Assembly (NCBI RefSeq): GCF_963924675.1
Contig: NC_089240.1
Location: 120,967,680 to 121,031,679 of the forward strand
Length of the DNA: 64,000 bases
Direction: 5' to 3'
From: Phocoena phocoena
Lineage: Eukaryota > Chordata > Mammalia > Artiodactyla > Phocoenidae
Positions 44,859 through 56,924 of this stretch are shown here, one piece after another. The notes beneath the pieces were generated by a model. It was not told the DNA's origin. It worked only from the letters and a program-made list of their open reading frames with translations, and made no database searches. A program made the position numbers and the translations under genes. The stretch's first letter is position 1, and each line of letters opens with the position of its first letter.

Positions 44859-45615
44859 AAGGGAAATGTAAATTAAAACTACAATGAAATGTCACTATAT
44901 ACTCACTGCTATGGCTATAATAAAAATTACACACAATACCAAATACGTGTGAGGGTGTAGAACAACCAGAACTCTCATAAGTTGCTGGTGAGAGTGTAAA
45001 AAGCTACTTCTGGAAAACTATTTGGTAGTTACATGTCAAGTTAAATATACATACACACTATGATACAGCAATTTTAGTTGTATTTACCCAAGAAAAATGA
45101 AAACATGTGTCTACAAAAAAAATTTTACCATGATCAACACAGTCTTATACATAAAAGCCCAGAAAGGAACAATCCAAATGGCCATCAACAGGATAGTAAA
45201 TTAAATATTATGAAAAACTCATGTTGGATGCTATCCAGCCATATCAACTTTGGATACCTGCACAACATAGATGAATCTCACCACCATTATACTGAGCAGA
45301 AGTAGCCAGGCAAACACACATGCGTGCATGCACACACATATAAACAGCACACAAACACCGCAAAATTTCAGTAATATGAAGTCAATGAACAGCCAAAACT
45401 AAGCTCAAGAGATAGAAATCAGAACAGTAGCTGCTTCTGGGGGTGGGGAGAGGGATTACTGGTACAGGACAAGAGAAATTTTATGGGGACAAGGAAATGT
45501 TCCCCATCTTGTTTCAGGCACTTGTAGCAGGAGCATACACAGCTGTCAAATTCACTAATGACAAAAACTTATGAACTATACATTTGATTAGAACTTATTA
45601 AAATTTCAATGTCAA

Positions 45616-45810
45616 TACACCATATCCCCTTCCCCCACTTATTTCCTTAGCCCTTAGCCCTTCTAGTCATTTTACATCCATCCTTCCTCTGAATGTTTGC
45701 TCCATGAGGTGAGATAGCATTGTGTGCTTTGTTCATTAATATCTGCAGGCCTAAAACATTGCCTTACACATAGTAGGTGCTCAATAAATATTTAATAAAT
45801 GGATGGGTTC
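45616..45810 (+). mobile_element. L2 LINE 3' end
   Basis: Sense L2 end: 'gaatgtttgctccatgaggt', 'aaaacattgccttacacata', 'gtaggtgctcaataaatatt'. Confidence 0.8.
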
Positions 45811-47260
45811 TAAATAAATTGAAATTTATTAGAATATATTCATTACATTGAATCTGTAATATTATCCCTATGTAGCCAAAGAAAAGGGGGCACTTGGAGA
45901 TGCCTAGGTAAAGGGCTTAGTGTTTTACTTTTCATTGGCACATATGGAATGCGTAGACTGCATTTTCTTTTCCTGATGTAAACAACTGCATTTTTTAAGC
46001 ATCAATATCTCAGAATGGCATAACTATTAAGCATTTATCTAGCAGTGAACTTTAGTTGAAGGACGTACATCAATATTATGGAGTTAATTAAGGAAAATAA
46101 GTCAAACTAGCCCATTTTATATTTGAATAAACAATTATAATTAACATTTAATTAGTCAAACAATGAATCTGTAAAGGCCAATGTGAGATTTGCCTAAGGC
46201 CCTAGAGAAAACCAGTGATTTATAACTATGCCAACAGATATGTCTGAATGAGAGAGGTTGGGGGAGGGAGACCTAGGGATTCTTTCCTTCTAAAAGTTTC
46301 CCTTTGTTAGATGTAAACATAATAGGGCTTTGAGTCCATAAGAGACATAATAATTGCACATTTTTACATGGCTACCAATATGGACCAATATGTAAGTGGT
46401 TCAGGACACCCCTGATAGATTCCCTGGCAGTAAATCACAAATGTTCCTTATAAGATTCACCTGTAATCCTGCCATCCAGGGTTTATCACTGTTAATGTAT
46501 TGATGTATTTCCTGTCAGTCTTTTCACATATGAATTTTTAATAAAAATAAATACTAACATGCAACTCTGTGTACAATGACCATAGTTTTAATAGTCCAAT
46601 TTTTTGACTTAATGTAATGATTTTTTGTTTTTAAAATTTTGTCTTTCTATGTATTCATTCATACTTAAGAACTTGTATACATACAACTTTATGTTCAGCT
46701 TAGGATTCAAAGCAGGTCTCAAGCTCACATGCATGTTTTTTGTTTTTTTTTAATTTTTATAACATACTCAGAGAGGTCCGAGAGACTCCTGGCAACACTG
46801 GATGGGATTATTCTGAAATATGCTGGTAATTCAAATGGATCATGATGTGCTTCTTCTGAACCTCTGATAATTTTACTGACAATGTTACAAATCCAACCAA
46901 TCAGCGTTGCCAATGATACTGTATTAATGCAAAGAAGAACACTCCCATGGGCTGTCCTTGTTGAAAAAACAATCAAAACCCCATTCCATACACACAGTGA
47001 CAAAAGTCTTCAATAATAGTGGAACTGAAATGAAGAGTCCAATACGCTGTGCTTTGCAGAGGAAGTTTCTTCCTTTATATAATCAACAGATACTTCTATT
47101 AGAGATTTCTGTATCACAGTACCTCTAGCAGAAAGAATTAGGCTTAAAGTTTCTCCTACACCACTTCTATCATAAATCTTGGCAATTACAATACACAGTT
47201 AAATGATTCATCTAATATCCTGAAATTTCTCAGTTCTTTGACCTAATCATCCAATAATCT
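45811..47260. other. Unique sequence with a coding-like minus-strand relic
   Basis: No named repeat. 46745-47190 on the minus strand is coding-like, described separately. The rest is AT-rich without gene evidence. Confidence 0.4.
46745..47190 (-). pseudogene. Unrecognised coding-like relic
   Basis: Read on the minus strand from about 47190 down to 46745, one frame runs about 148 codons with a single stop (near 47024). It includes hydrophobic 'NTVSLATLIGWICNIVSKI' and a polar stretch 'EEAHHDPFELPAYFRIIPSS'. It runs directly into an A-rich end at 46735-46758. I do not recognise the protein. It may be a retrocopy of a coding segment, or chance in AT-rich DNA; no duplication or 3'UTR was found. 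Confidence 0.2.
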
Positions 47261-47991
47261 AGTCATCCACACAACCTCACTCACTCACTCCCATGTACCC
47301 CAGACTTTGCCAAAACCAACAAATGCAATCTTTCTATAATCTCAATTTCACTATACCGTTTTATAACTTTCCAGTTACTTCCTCCAGTACCTTGATTCCA
47401 ACAATTTCCAATCTCCACTTTTTCATATGACTCTCTTGATGTCATTTCTGCTCTCCTTACCCAGCTCAGTTCATCCAATTTTATGGGGAATCATAAAAAT
47501 GACTCTCACACACTCCCTAACTCCCTTGTCCCTCTCTTTACTCCTAGTCTTCTTATGGTAGAACTACAAAACCAGTGAAATATCTCTTCCTACAGAAGTG
47601 CAGAAGGATATGGTTGGAGAGAGATCTATGCTGACTGGTCTCACTTTAAATTCATGCTTCTTAATCACAAGTGAGTCTTTAATGCTGCCAAGTAATTGTA
47701 ATAATTTCCTACTCCATTCGCTCCCAACTCTCGAGAAGATTATTTCATACCTTTTCTTCTCCCCTCAAAACTCCCAGTGACTCCTCTCCAGTCCTTAAAA
47801 TCAGCTGATGACTTTCTTATTTCACTAACAACACTGAAGTGATCAAAAGAGAAATTCCAAAATAGAAAGAAAGAAATGAAATGCTTTTCCCACAAACAAA
47901 AAGAGAAATTCCACAGGTCCCCACCATCAAATCTACACACTTGCCTGCATCTATGCCTACATACTCTCTCATCATAAAAAAGTCACCTCCA

Positions 47992-48111
47992 GGAATTTCC
48001 TGGCGGTCCAGTGGTTAGGACTCTGTACTCTCACTACAGAGGGCCTGGGTTCAATCCCTGGTCAGGGAACTAAGATCCCACAAGCCACGTGGTGTGGCCA
48101 AAAATAAAAAT
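47992..48111 (+). mobile_element. Older tRNA-derived SINE (CHR/Bov-tA-like)
   Basis: A short 120-bp SINE: 'ggaatttcctggcggtccag' head, B box near 'gggttcaatccctg', body 'ggaactaagatcccacaagc', tail 'ccaaaaataaaaat'. It is flanked by a perfect 13-bp duplication 'aaagtcacctcca' (47979-47991 and 48112-48124). Confidence 0.9.
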
Positions 48112-48462
48112 AAAGTCACCTCCATTTCACCAACATTTTCTCCAGCACTGTGCTCTTCCCTGACCCCACCAAATACATACATATAAATATATATAAATTA
48201 TATATATAAATTTCCCAGAAAGTTCTCCATAACTCTAGACCAATATATCCTCATCAGCATCTTGACTTGAGTATTTAACAGAAGTCTTAACATGTACAAA
48301 AGTGAACTGCTGACCTTCCTCTCAAACCTGCTCCAGCCACTCTTCCTCATGTCAGTTTATAGCAACACTGTCTTTCCTAGTTGCTACAGCTAAAAAGATC
48401 AGAGGCATCTTTGATTTGCCTACTTTTCTCCCATTCCACATCCATTTATCAGAGAATCCTGG

Positions 48463-48927
48463 TGTTATGGGTTGAATTGTGCCCACCCCACAAAAAAGAT
48501 ATGCTGAAGTCCTCACGCTCAGTACCTAAGAATGTGACCTTGTTTGGAAACAGGGTCATTGCAGATGTAAATAGTTAAGATGAGGCCCTACTAGAGTAAG
48601 GCTGGGCCCTAATCCAGTATGACTGATGCCCTTATACAAAGATGGCCACATAAAGACAGAGACATGCAAGGAGACTGCCACGTAATGATGACAGCTGAAA
48701 TTGGAGGTCTATAGCTCCAAGCCAAGGAAAAATCAAAGATTGCCGGCAAACCACCAGAAGCCAGGACAGGCAAGGAACGATCCCCTGCATGTTTCAAAAG
48801 GAGCATGGCCTTACTGACACCTTGCTTTTGAACTTCTAGCCTCCAGAACGGGGAGACCAGAAATTGTGTTGTTTTAAGCCTCCTAGTTTGTGGTACTCTG
48901 TTACAGCAGCCCTAGGAAACTCATACA
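48463..48927 (+). mobile_element. Complete MLT1-type solo LTR
   Basis: Near full-length MaLR LTR from 'tgttatgggttgaattgtgc' to 'ggaaactcataca'. It contains 'atgtgaccttgtttggaaac', 'gccctaatccagtatgactg' and 'cttctagcctccagaacg'. The flanking 5-bp duplication is 'cctgg' / 'cctgt' (one mismatch). It is inserted into L2. Confidence 0.9.
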
Positions 48928-49090
48928 CCTGTTATCTCAACATTCAAAATACATCTAAAATCCAGTTATGTTTCACCATCTCCACTGCTACCTCCGTGTT
49001 CTAATGGGTCTTGTATGAACCTCTTTAATGACATTAATATCCTCCTGGAAACCTTGCCGCTATGTGAGATCCACCATTAAATTTTACAGA

Positions 49091-49862
49091 TCAACTTTAA
49101 TACCAAATAATTCCATGCCAGTCAACAATATCTAAACATTTATCATGGATAAGAAACATAAAAGTTGAACAATGAAAATCAAGTTGATATAAGCAATAAA
49201 TACAAATTTCAATTTAATCTCTTTATATACACAAGTGTAACGTAGTAAAGGTTTGCTGTAGCTGCCAAGAGAAGGAAAAAGAAGACTTGATAGTGGACGA
49301 TGGTTGGTGGAGGGGGAGAAAGACAGTGATCCTTTGCAAAGTCGTGAAAAGTCAGGTGATGGACTTTTAGGCAGCCATTCAATACCTTATACCCAGTAGG
49401 GTGAGCTAATGCAAAAAAAAGTGGTCACTATCTTTTGTTTTCACCATCTTCTCAAGCGTTTTTGTCACACACATATTTGACTTGATGCCTAAAGCTGTTC
49501 TCATTCTTTTTTATTCTTTCTGCACTATTTTCTTCACCAAGTTTGCAACCATTTGGGAGTTTATAGTACTCTGGCAGTCCAATTGCATTAAAAAATAAAG
49601 TTGTAGCACAGAAAAACACCTTAGGGCAAAATAAAGGTTGAACACGAGAGCACTTTTAATTCCATGGAAACAGCTAATGTGCACAGCAGACTGAAGAGCA
49701 GTAACAGATGCTATTTTTTTATCCCATTCATGTGGTGTGCTCCCACCAAGGAAAGCTTTTTTGGTTTATCCAAATGTGGTACATGACTCAAATATGTTCC
49801 ATATTCTCTGACTAGCAACAGTTGGGTTAAGTAAATTAGTATCTTTGTCTGAAAATCTAATG
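49091..49862. other. No gene established; low-stop minus-strand frame
   Basis: No named repeat. One minus-strand frame from about 49868 to 49240 has only about three stops in roughly 200 codons, by hand translation. No protein family recognised. Confidence 0.3.
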
Positions 49863-49871
49863 GCAAATACC

Positions 49872-50082
49872 TTTTTTTTTTTTTTTTTTTGCGGTTCACG
49901 GGCCTCTCACTGTTGTGGCCTCTCCCGTTGCGGAGCACAGGCTCCGGACGCGCAGGCTCAGCAGCCATGTTTCACGGGCCCAGCCGCTCTGCGGCACGTG
50001 GGATCTTCCCGGACCGGGGCACGAACCCGTGTCCCCTGCATCGGCAGGCGGACTCTCAACCACTGCGCCACCAGGGAAGCCC
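49872..50082 (-). mobile_element. CHR-family SINE, young short subtype
   Basis: Antisense, A tail as 18 T at 49872-49890. The body is nearly free of decay of CpG sites and ends with the reversed head 'ccaccagggaagcc'. It is flanked by a perfect 9-bp duplication 'gcaaatacc' (49863-49871, 50083-50091). The high CpG retention suggests one of the youngest SINEs here. Confidence 0.96.
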
Positions 50083-50094
50083 GCAAATACCATT

Positions 50095-50640
50095 TCTTAT
50101 AATGTATTTAATGTGTTTTTAGTGAAAAGCCTTTATATTCCCACTTTGACTCCCCACCCCAGAAAAAAAAAAAAAAACTCACCTGCAAAATGATCTGTTT
50201 TCAAGGGTTGTTATCACAAAAGCATTAACTGACTAGGCACTATGTGAGCTAAGTCTGTTCTATTCAATGTTACTTACATCATGTAACTCTAAACAGTACT
50301 TCTTTCTGACAAGGCCTGGGATTATAACTCTACCCTCTAAAGGCCTTCAGGTATCTTAGGACTTCCCTGTACCAGTCAAAAGCTATTTCTTTCAGCAGAG
50401 GGTACAGTTTTTTATTAGACAAGAACTAAATCAGATACAGGGGGCTTCACAACTTTTCTCACTCTCTTGTTACCACTTTAAGAAAAGTTCAATCACATGC
50501 AATGTAGCGAGGATCACAGGTATCAAGTCTTTGAATCAATTGGGCTCTACTTACAAAATAAACTACATCAACTCATTTGAGTGAGGGCACTACCGCTGGT
50601 CCCACGCTCCAGTGGACAACCCATCCTTACTGATACAGTT
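50095..50640. other. No gene seen
   Basis: Unique sequence without a recognised repeat or gene. Confidence 0.45.
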
Positions 50641-50644
50641 TTAA

Positions 50645-50815
50645 GATTTAGAAAATAAATATACAGGATGCCAAGCTCAATTTGAATTTCAGATAAACAT
50701 CAAAGAATGGGACACGCAATTAACTGGATGCAATACTTGCGACAGACTCTTACTAAAAAGGTATTTGTTACTGACCTGAAATTCACGTTTAAGTAAGTAT
50801 CCTATATCTTATCTA
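50645..50815. mobile_element. Palindromic DNA-transposon-like relic
   Basis: The left arm ('atacaggatgcc', 'gaatttcagataaacatca') and right arm ('gacctgaaattcac', 'aagtatcctatat') are imperfect inverted repeats around a centre near 50735. This layout fits a non-autonomous palindromic element. Family not determined. Confidence 0.5.
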
Positions 50816-50929
50816 CCAACCTTATTACTAGACAAGGCATCTACTAAAGAATCACATTCTAGCTCACTAGAGGCTGCCAAACCACTTCAATTATTGCTCA
50901 CGTCCCTCCCAAGAGGCACACATTCCCCA

Positions 50930-51110
50930 AGCACCAGAGGTTCTATAAGTATGTAATTCACTTAACACACATGTATAGGAACGGGTACAGCAGTGACTAT
51001 CCCGGGGCCACAGGATAAATAAAGCCCACTCCCCAGCCTGGCAGAGCTCATCCTCCAGAGGAGGAGGCAGACATGGAAACAAATACTTATAAAACACTGT
51101 GCTTAGAATA
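50930..51110 (-). mobile_element. L2 LINE fragment
   Basis: Antisense L2: 'gcagagctcatcctccagag', 'gaggaggcagacatggaaac', 'aaaacactgtgcttagaata'. Confidence 0.65.
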
Positions 51111-52810
51111 GCAGCATTAACAGATTCTGTGGAAGCATGGAAGAAAAAAAAGTACATAACAAATTATTTCTGAAACCATAACTAAGATTTTCCGAGTTTA
51201 AAAAAGTCTGTAATAATAAGAGAAACAGATGCATACGACTTTTCTGTGGATGATGTGCATATTTACTTGTTAAAGCACCTCTCTGAATCTTTAAATGCTG
51301 GGATATTGCTGGAAAACCCAGGCCCTTGACTGAAGAAAATGACATTCGCCTGTGTTGAAGACAGATGGTTCAGGCCTCTTTAATCCATGCAATCTATCTA
51401 AATATATCTTTATTCTCAGTGTCTATGCACGCTGCTGGTTTATGGTCCTTGGTTGGAATGTTAGGCAAGTCATTTTGTGCAAAAAAGGAACTGCGTAGGC
51501 TAAAGCTTGGATGAGCTCACTAGAAATTACTTTCTATTTTGGGTCTCCAAGCGACTGTGGTTTGGGGATCATAAAATAAGATGGTCACAGCCTGTGTAAG
51601 TTTTACATACAGAAAAAATAGAGGAGGTTGTAGACAATAGCTGGAGAGAAACAGAAAAAGACCTATGGAAGAAGGGCCTTGGAATAGCTTTTGCTTCTCT
51701 CACTGGCCAGCTGGTAGTAAAACGTTAAACTGATCAAGCCCTACTTACAGGGGAAAATATACTGATTGTCATTTATCTTGAGAGTTTTGAATTAGACTTC
51801 CTATTTCGGTACTGGACAGATATAGATAAGCTAAGATAATCTATAGACTACTGATCCAAAGATCTCACCACGACAAATGATACAATTGTAACAACGTACA
51901 CGTTTAAATTCAGTTTTTTAAATTTTTTGTTTGCAATAACATGAAGCATGTTAAATAATTAATAATCGATATTCATAAAGTTTCTGAGTTGAGGATCTAG
52001 AGTGCATCATTTTCTTCAATCACAGTTAATAGAGTCAAAATAAGCTTCGCCATGATTCATTATACAAAACAAAAGCGCTGCTATACTAAATCAGTTAAGT
52101 CTCTCTCATGCACATGCACAGACTCTCCCTCCCACCCCCCTCCCCCTCTGTGTAAATCTTCTAACAGAGGCACTCACATCACAAGGGGTTTTAGTTTGTT
52201 CAGGGGCCACTGAAATCAATTCAGCACCAATTCCCACCTGCAACGTAGGAAATATTCCTTTAGAGACACCAAAGGGCTCGCAGGCATTCTGATCCCAAGC
52301 CAACAAGAAACAGTCAACAACTGTGCAACAGGTAGGAGTATCCCTAGAAGGGATGGCAATTCAATGAACAACATACTCATTCCACATTCATAAATGTCAA
52401 TGTCTCCAAAGTCTGTCTATCTCTTCTCCCTATTGAGACTCAGAAATCAAACTCCAATCTTGATGAGGCATTCTCCATCAGACTTACACTTGGGACAAGT
52501 GTGATTGTAAAGACTGAGTACATCACCTGAATTGTAAATAAAAATTTTTCTCTGCATGTGTGTTTATTTGAAAAATCACTTCTTTGAGTGACTGCAAAAT
52601 TGATATATATCTTTGTGGCCACAGAATGACATATTCCTTCTGGTACTTTTCTTCCCTATGGATCATATCTATTTTTTCTTTTCTGTACACAAGAATGAGG
52701 GAACCTGCTCAAATATACCAAATGCCAAGAAAATAACCTCAGAGAGACAAGAATACATTTAGTTTCAAAATCTTTACTAATAGTCAAGAAAAATATTCAT
52801 GTATTAGGTT
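51111..52810. other. No gene or repeat seen
   Basis: The longest stretch of the window without a named repeat. No reading frame with recognisable features. A C/T-rich patch lies near 52110-52150. Confidence 0.45.
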
Positions 52811-52814
52811 CAAT

Positions 52815-52910
52815 TAATTCATTCGTGCATTCAACAAATGTTTATTTAATGCCTATGAAACTGCCAGGCATATTTTAGAATCAAAACAGTGAACAAAACA
52901 GACAAAGCTT
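52815..52910 (-). mobile_element. L2 LINE 3' end
   Basis: Antisense L2 terminus: 'cattcgtgcattcaacaaat', 'gtttatttaatgcctatgaa', 'ctgccaggcatattttagaa'. Confidence 0.7.
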
Positions 52911-53018
52911 ACTTGGTTAATATCGACAATATAAAAAGTTACAAACTACTGAACTCAAAGTCAGGATTCTAAAACACTGTTTTACTCTGACAATCAAATA
53001 TTTTGATGAGTACAATTT

Positions 53019-53226
53019 TTTTTTTTTTTTTTTGGCAGTACGCCGTCCTCTCACTGTTGTGGCTTCTCCCGTTGCGGAGCAGAGGCTCCGGATGCGCAGG
53101 CTCTGGGGCCATGGCTCACGGGCCCAGCCGCTCCGCGGCATGTGGTATCTTCCCGGACCGGGGCACGAACCCGTGTTCCCTGCATCGGCAGGCGGACTCT
53201 CAACCACTGCGCCACCAGGGAAACCC
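53019..53226 (-). mobile_element. CHR-family SINE, young short subtype
   Basis: Antisense SINE with a T run at its left (A tail), intact CpG-rich body and reversed head 'ccaccagggaaacc'. It is flanked by a perfect 14-bp duplication 'gatgagtacaattt' (53005-53018, 53227-53240). Confidence 0.96.
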
Positions 53227-53244
53227 GATGAGTACAATTTATTA

Positions 53245-54890
53245 ATGTATCTGAGTATGCTTAGAATTCACCAGATGGGATAGAAGATATTATCATATGT
53301 AAAAAAAAAAATTAGACAATACAAAAAGAAAACTACCTGGGTTCTTTAGGAGAAGGGAAGTTGATTAGCTTTACTACATAATGTTGTTTTATGTTGTGTC
53401 TCTACTAGGATTCCCCCCTACACCCTGCTCATAACTGACCGACTACTACAATGATATCTGCAGATTCAACAAACCGCCAATGGAAAATATTCAAGAAAAA
53501 AAATTCCAGAAAGTCCCAAAAAGCAAAGCTTAAATTTGCCGTGCGCCAGCAACTATTCACATACTATTTACACTGTATTTACAAGCCTTGTACACTGTTG
53601 GTGGGAATGTAACTTATAGAAGGCTCATGAATACAAAACCTCTGAGTTGTCTGAAGGTACAAAATCACCAACAGGGAACACAAAAGCAGAGGGTTAAGAG
53701 TGTTAACATAAAAAAAAAATAGCACCTGTCTGGAAGACAGAGAGGGGGATCTCCTTAAGATCTGTTGTTAATTACAACAGAAGAGAGTAAGTTGGGGTAC
53801 CAGTTGTCCCATAGGTAAAGCAGCACAAATGTTTCAATGCATGGTCTCTTAAAAAAGAGAAAAAGAAATCAAGCCTGCCATTTTGATTGGCTCAAGGGAA
53901 AAACTGTGGAAGGAATTCTGGGATTCCACAGTGTCTCTTATTTCTACCACTGACTCCAAAACAATAAACCTAAATGAGGTAAAAATTAGCCCACACGTTT
54001 AAAAGTATTTCAGAAAGGGAAATCTCATTTTATTTAACTCATGACTGCACATTCTATCCTTGTTCAGAGCTGCTTTATTAAAAGATTAGGAGGAACTGAT
54101 GTTTAACAAAGCACAACATGTGGGCGCTGATTTTGTATCTTTCATGAACATGACATTGAAGTATATTTCGCAGGGGATGCTCCTGAATTTAACATCACAG
54201 TCTAGGTGTGCTCTCTCTGCCAGACAAAAGGCCTCTATTTATTGCCTATTCTTTGGAGAAACCTGTTTTCAAGGAGTGGGAAAAACCTGTGACTGCAATC
54301 AAAGGCCCCTGTTGGACGGCTTCCCGATTCAAATCCCAATGATATGATGGAAGTTGGAAGCTGGAGACGATGCACATGAACATCTGTAGTGCATCCCGAC
54401 AAACCTCTTAGCTCTCAGGCAGTTTCAGTTTCTGAGTCCCATTTCCTTCACGTTACTGTCCAAGAAGTATCATTTGAGGACTATCAGCTTCGGTACAACA
54501 TACACGCCTTAAATCAACTTCTACACCATTCTATTATCCACATATTTCAAGCATGAGGAGCATGCATGCTTCCTTGGTACTGTTCTTTCTTATCGTATGT
54601 ATATCATGTCAGTGACACTTCCTGTGGTTTCGCCTGGTTCATTTTCATGTAACAAAAACACCACTGCTTAGCAAAGTTGGAAAAAAATGTTAAGATGAAG
54701 GGTCATTGAGGGGTTGCACGTCTTATATGAGCAAAACCAAAACAGAATATTGGACGGCAGAAAATTTCAGGTAAAAAAGTGTCACAGACATTCCAAAAAC
54801 CTAATATTTATTAAAACAAAGCTACCTGGTAGAAAATGTGCAGTGTTGGTTCACACTTTGTAAATATGATAATTCTACACCCTCCCCTGC
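53245..54890. other. No gene established
   Basis: 53430-53585 resembles an old interspersed repeat of undetermined family ('gcagattcaacaaaccgcca', 'aattccagaaagtcccaaaa'). A 30-bp L1 crumb follows (53583-53612, 'acactgttggtgggaatgta'). The rest is unique. The 82-codon frame at 54099-54347 has no recognisable domain. Confidence 0.4.
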
Positions 54891-54894
54891 GCTC

Positions 54895-55075
54895 CACTGT
54901 CAACCGATGTTCATCAAGCATTTACTGAAGTTGGCTTCAAACCCCATCCTAGGTTCTAGGGATACAGAAGTGAACAATACACAGTCCCTGCTGTCATGGC
55001 CCCCAAAGTTTAGTGGGGTAGTAATGAGAAACGGGAACCATAGTACACTGTGAGAAGAGCTGAGGTAGCAGACAA
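54895..55075 (-). mobile_element. L2 LINE fragment
   Basis: Antisense L2: 'caagcatttactgaagttgg', 'aggttctagggatacagaag', 'acacagtccctgctgtcatg'. Confidence 0.7.
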
Positions 55076-55202
55076 CATAGGCTTTAACTTGCCCAGAAAC
55101 AACAAGTGTTCCTCTTTATCCCTTTGGGCAACTTCTGACCTTGTCACTCAGCATCCATAATCATTAACTCAAGAAATCGCATTTACCAATCACCAAAGAA
55201 AT

Positions 55203-56924
55203 TTGAGCCCTCCTCATCTCCCGCTGCAATGCAGAGTAACCAAGCACAGTCAACTACTAGAGCTAATCAATGAATTTGGTAAAATAGCAGGATACAAAAT
55301 TAATGCACAGAAATCTCTGGCATTCCTATATACTAATGATGAAAAATCTGAAAGTGAAATCAAGAAAACACTCCCATTTACCATTGCAACAAAAAGAATA
55401 AAATATCTAGGAATAAACCTACCTAAGGAGACAAAAGACCTGTATGCAGAAAATTATAAGACACTGATGAAAGAAATTAAAGATGATACAAATAGATGGA
55501 GAGATAGACCATGTTCTTGGATGGGAAGAATCAACATTGTGAAAATGACTCTACTACCCAAAGCAATCTACAGATTCAATGCAATCCCTATCAAACTACC
55601 ACTGGCATTTCTCACAGAACTAGAACAAAAAATTTTGCAATTCGTATGGAAACACAAAAGACCCCGAATAGCCAAAGCAATCTTGAGAACGAAAAAAGGA
55701 GCTGGAGGAATCAGGCTCCCTGACTTCAGACTATACTACAAAGCTACAGTAATCAAGACAGTATGGTACTGGCACAAAAACAGAAAGATCGATCAATGGA
55801 ACAGGATAGAAAGCCCAGAGATAAACCCACGCATATATGGACACCTTATCTTTGATAAAGGTGGCAGGAATGTACAGTGGAGAAAGGACAGCCTCTTCAA
55901 TAAATGGTGCTGGGAAAACTGGACAGGTACATGTAAAAGTATGAGATTAGATCACTCCCTAACACCATACACAAAAATAAGCTCAAAATGGATTAAAGAC
56001 CTAAATGTAAGGCCAGAAACTATCAAACTCTTAGAGGAAAACATAGGCAGTACACTCTATGACATAAATCAAAGCAAGATCCTTTCTGACCCACCTCCTA
56101 GAGTAAAGGAAATAAAAACAAAAATAAACAAATGGGACCTAATGAAACTTCAAAGCTTTTGCACAGCAAAGGAAACCATAATCAAGACCAAAAGACAACC
56201 CTCAGAATGGGAGAAAATATTTGCAAATGAAGCAACTGACAAAGGATTAATCTCCAAAGTTTACAAGCAGCTCATGCAGCTCAATAACAAAAAAACAAAC
56301 AACCGAATCCAAAAATGGGCAGAAGACCTAAATAGACATTTCTCCAAAGAAGATATACAGAATGCCAACAAACACAGGAAAGAATGCTCAGCATCATTAA
56401 TCATTAGAGAAATGCAAATCAAAACTACAATGAGATATCATCTCACACCAGTCAGAATGGCCATCATCAAAAAATCTAGAAACAATAAATGCTGGAGAGG
56501 CTGTGGAGAAAAGGGAACACTCTTGCACTGCTGGTGGGAATGTGAATTGGTTCAGCCACTATGGAGAACAGTATGGAGGTTCCTTAAAAAACTACAAATA
56601 GAATTACCATATGACCCAGCAATCCCACTACTGGGCATATACCCTGAGAAAACCAAAATTCAAAAAGAGTCATGTACCAAAATGTTCATTGCATCTCTAT
56701 TTACAATAGCCCGGAGATGGAAACAACCTAAGCACCCATCATCGGATGAATGGATAAAGAAGATGTGGCACGTGTATACAATGGAATATTACTCAGCCTT
56801 AAAAAGAAATGAAATTGAGCTATTTGTAATGAGATGGATAGACCTAGAGTCTGTCATTCAGAGTGAAGTAAGTCAGAAAGAAAAAGACAAATACCGTATG
56901 CTAACACATATATATGGAATTTAA
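55203..56924 (+). pseudogene. Truncated L1 ORF2 C-terminal frame, open and fused to flanking ATG
   Basis: A 573-codon open frame. The first 17 or so codons come from flanking sequence and supply an ATG; the rest is ORF2 from 'LLELINEFG' (residue about 718 of the intact protein) to the natural C-terminus. The endonuclease and the catalytic FADD motif are missing, so it cannot support retrotransposition. The thumb, C-terminal domain and complete C-X3-C-X7-H-X4-C set are retained. The open frame reflects youth rather than selection. Confidence 0.9.

Larger units (their letters stand above)
43925..45615 (+). mobile_element. Ancient L1 ORF2 C-terminus and 3'UTR
   Basis: Sense L1 of an old subfamily, from about ORF2 residue 800 ('gacaggaaaattcaacattg') through the C-terminal domain to a 3' end near 'cttattaaaatttcaatgtc'. 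Broken throughout. Contains a long GT microsatellite (44575-44627) and a 60-bp micro-insertion with its own duplication (44769-44858). Confidence 0.75.
47270..49090 (+). mobile_element. L2 LINE relic, interrupted
   Basis: Sense L2 in several blocks, parallel to that at 41740. Landmarks: 'cctcaaaactcccagtgact' (47763) and 'cagctgatgactttcttatt' (47803); 'gaactgctgaccttcctctc' (48303); and after the LTR 'ctcaacattcaaaatacatc' (48936), 'tccactgctacctccgtgtt' (48981). It is interrupted by a SINE at 47992 and an MLT1 LTR at 48463. Confidence 0.65.

Noticed and set aside
49889..50193. Three overlapping plus-strand and one minus-strand open frames across a SINE
   Set aside because: All are SINE translations. 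The same peptide patterns recur at every young CHR SINE in the window.
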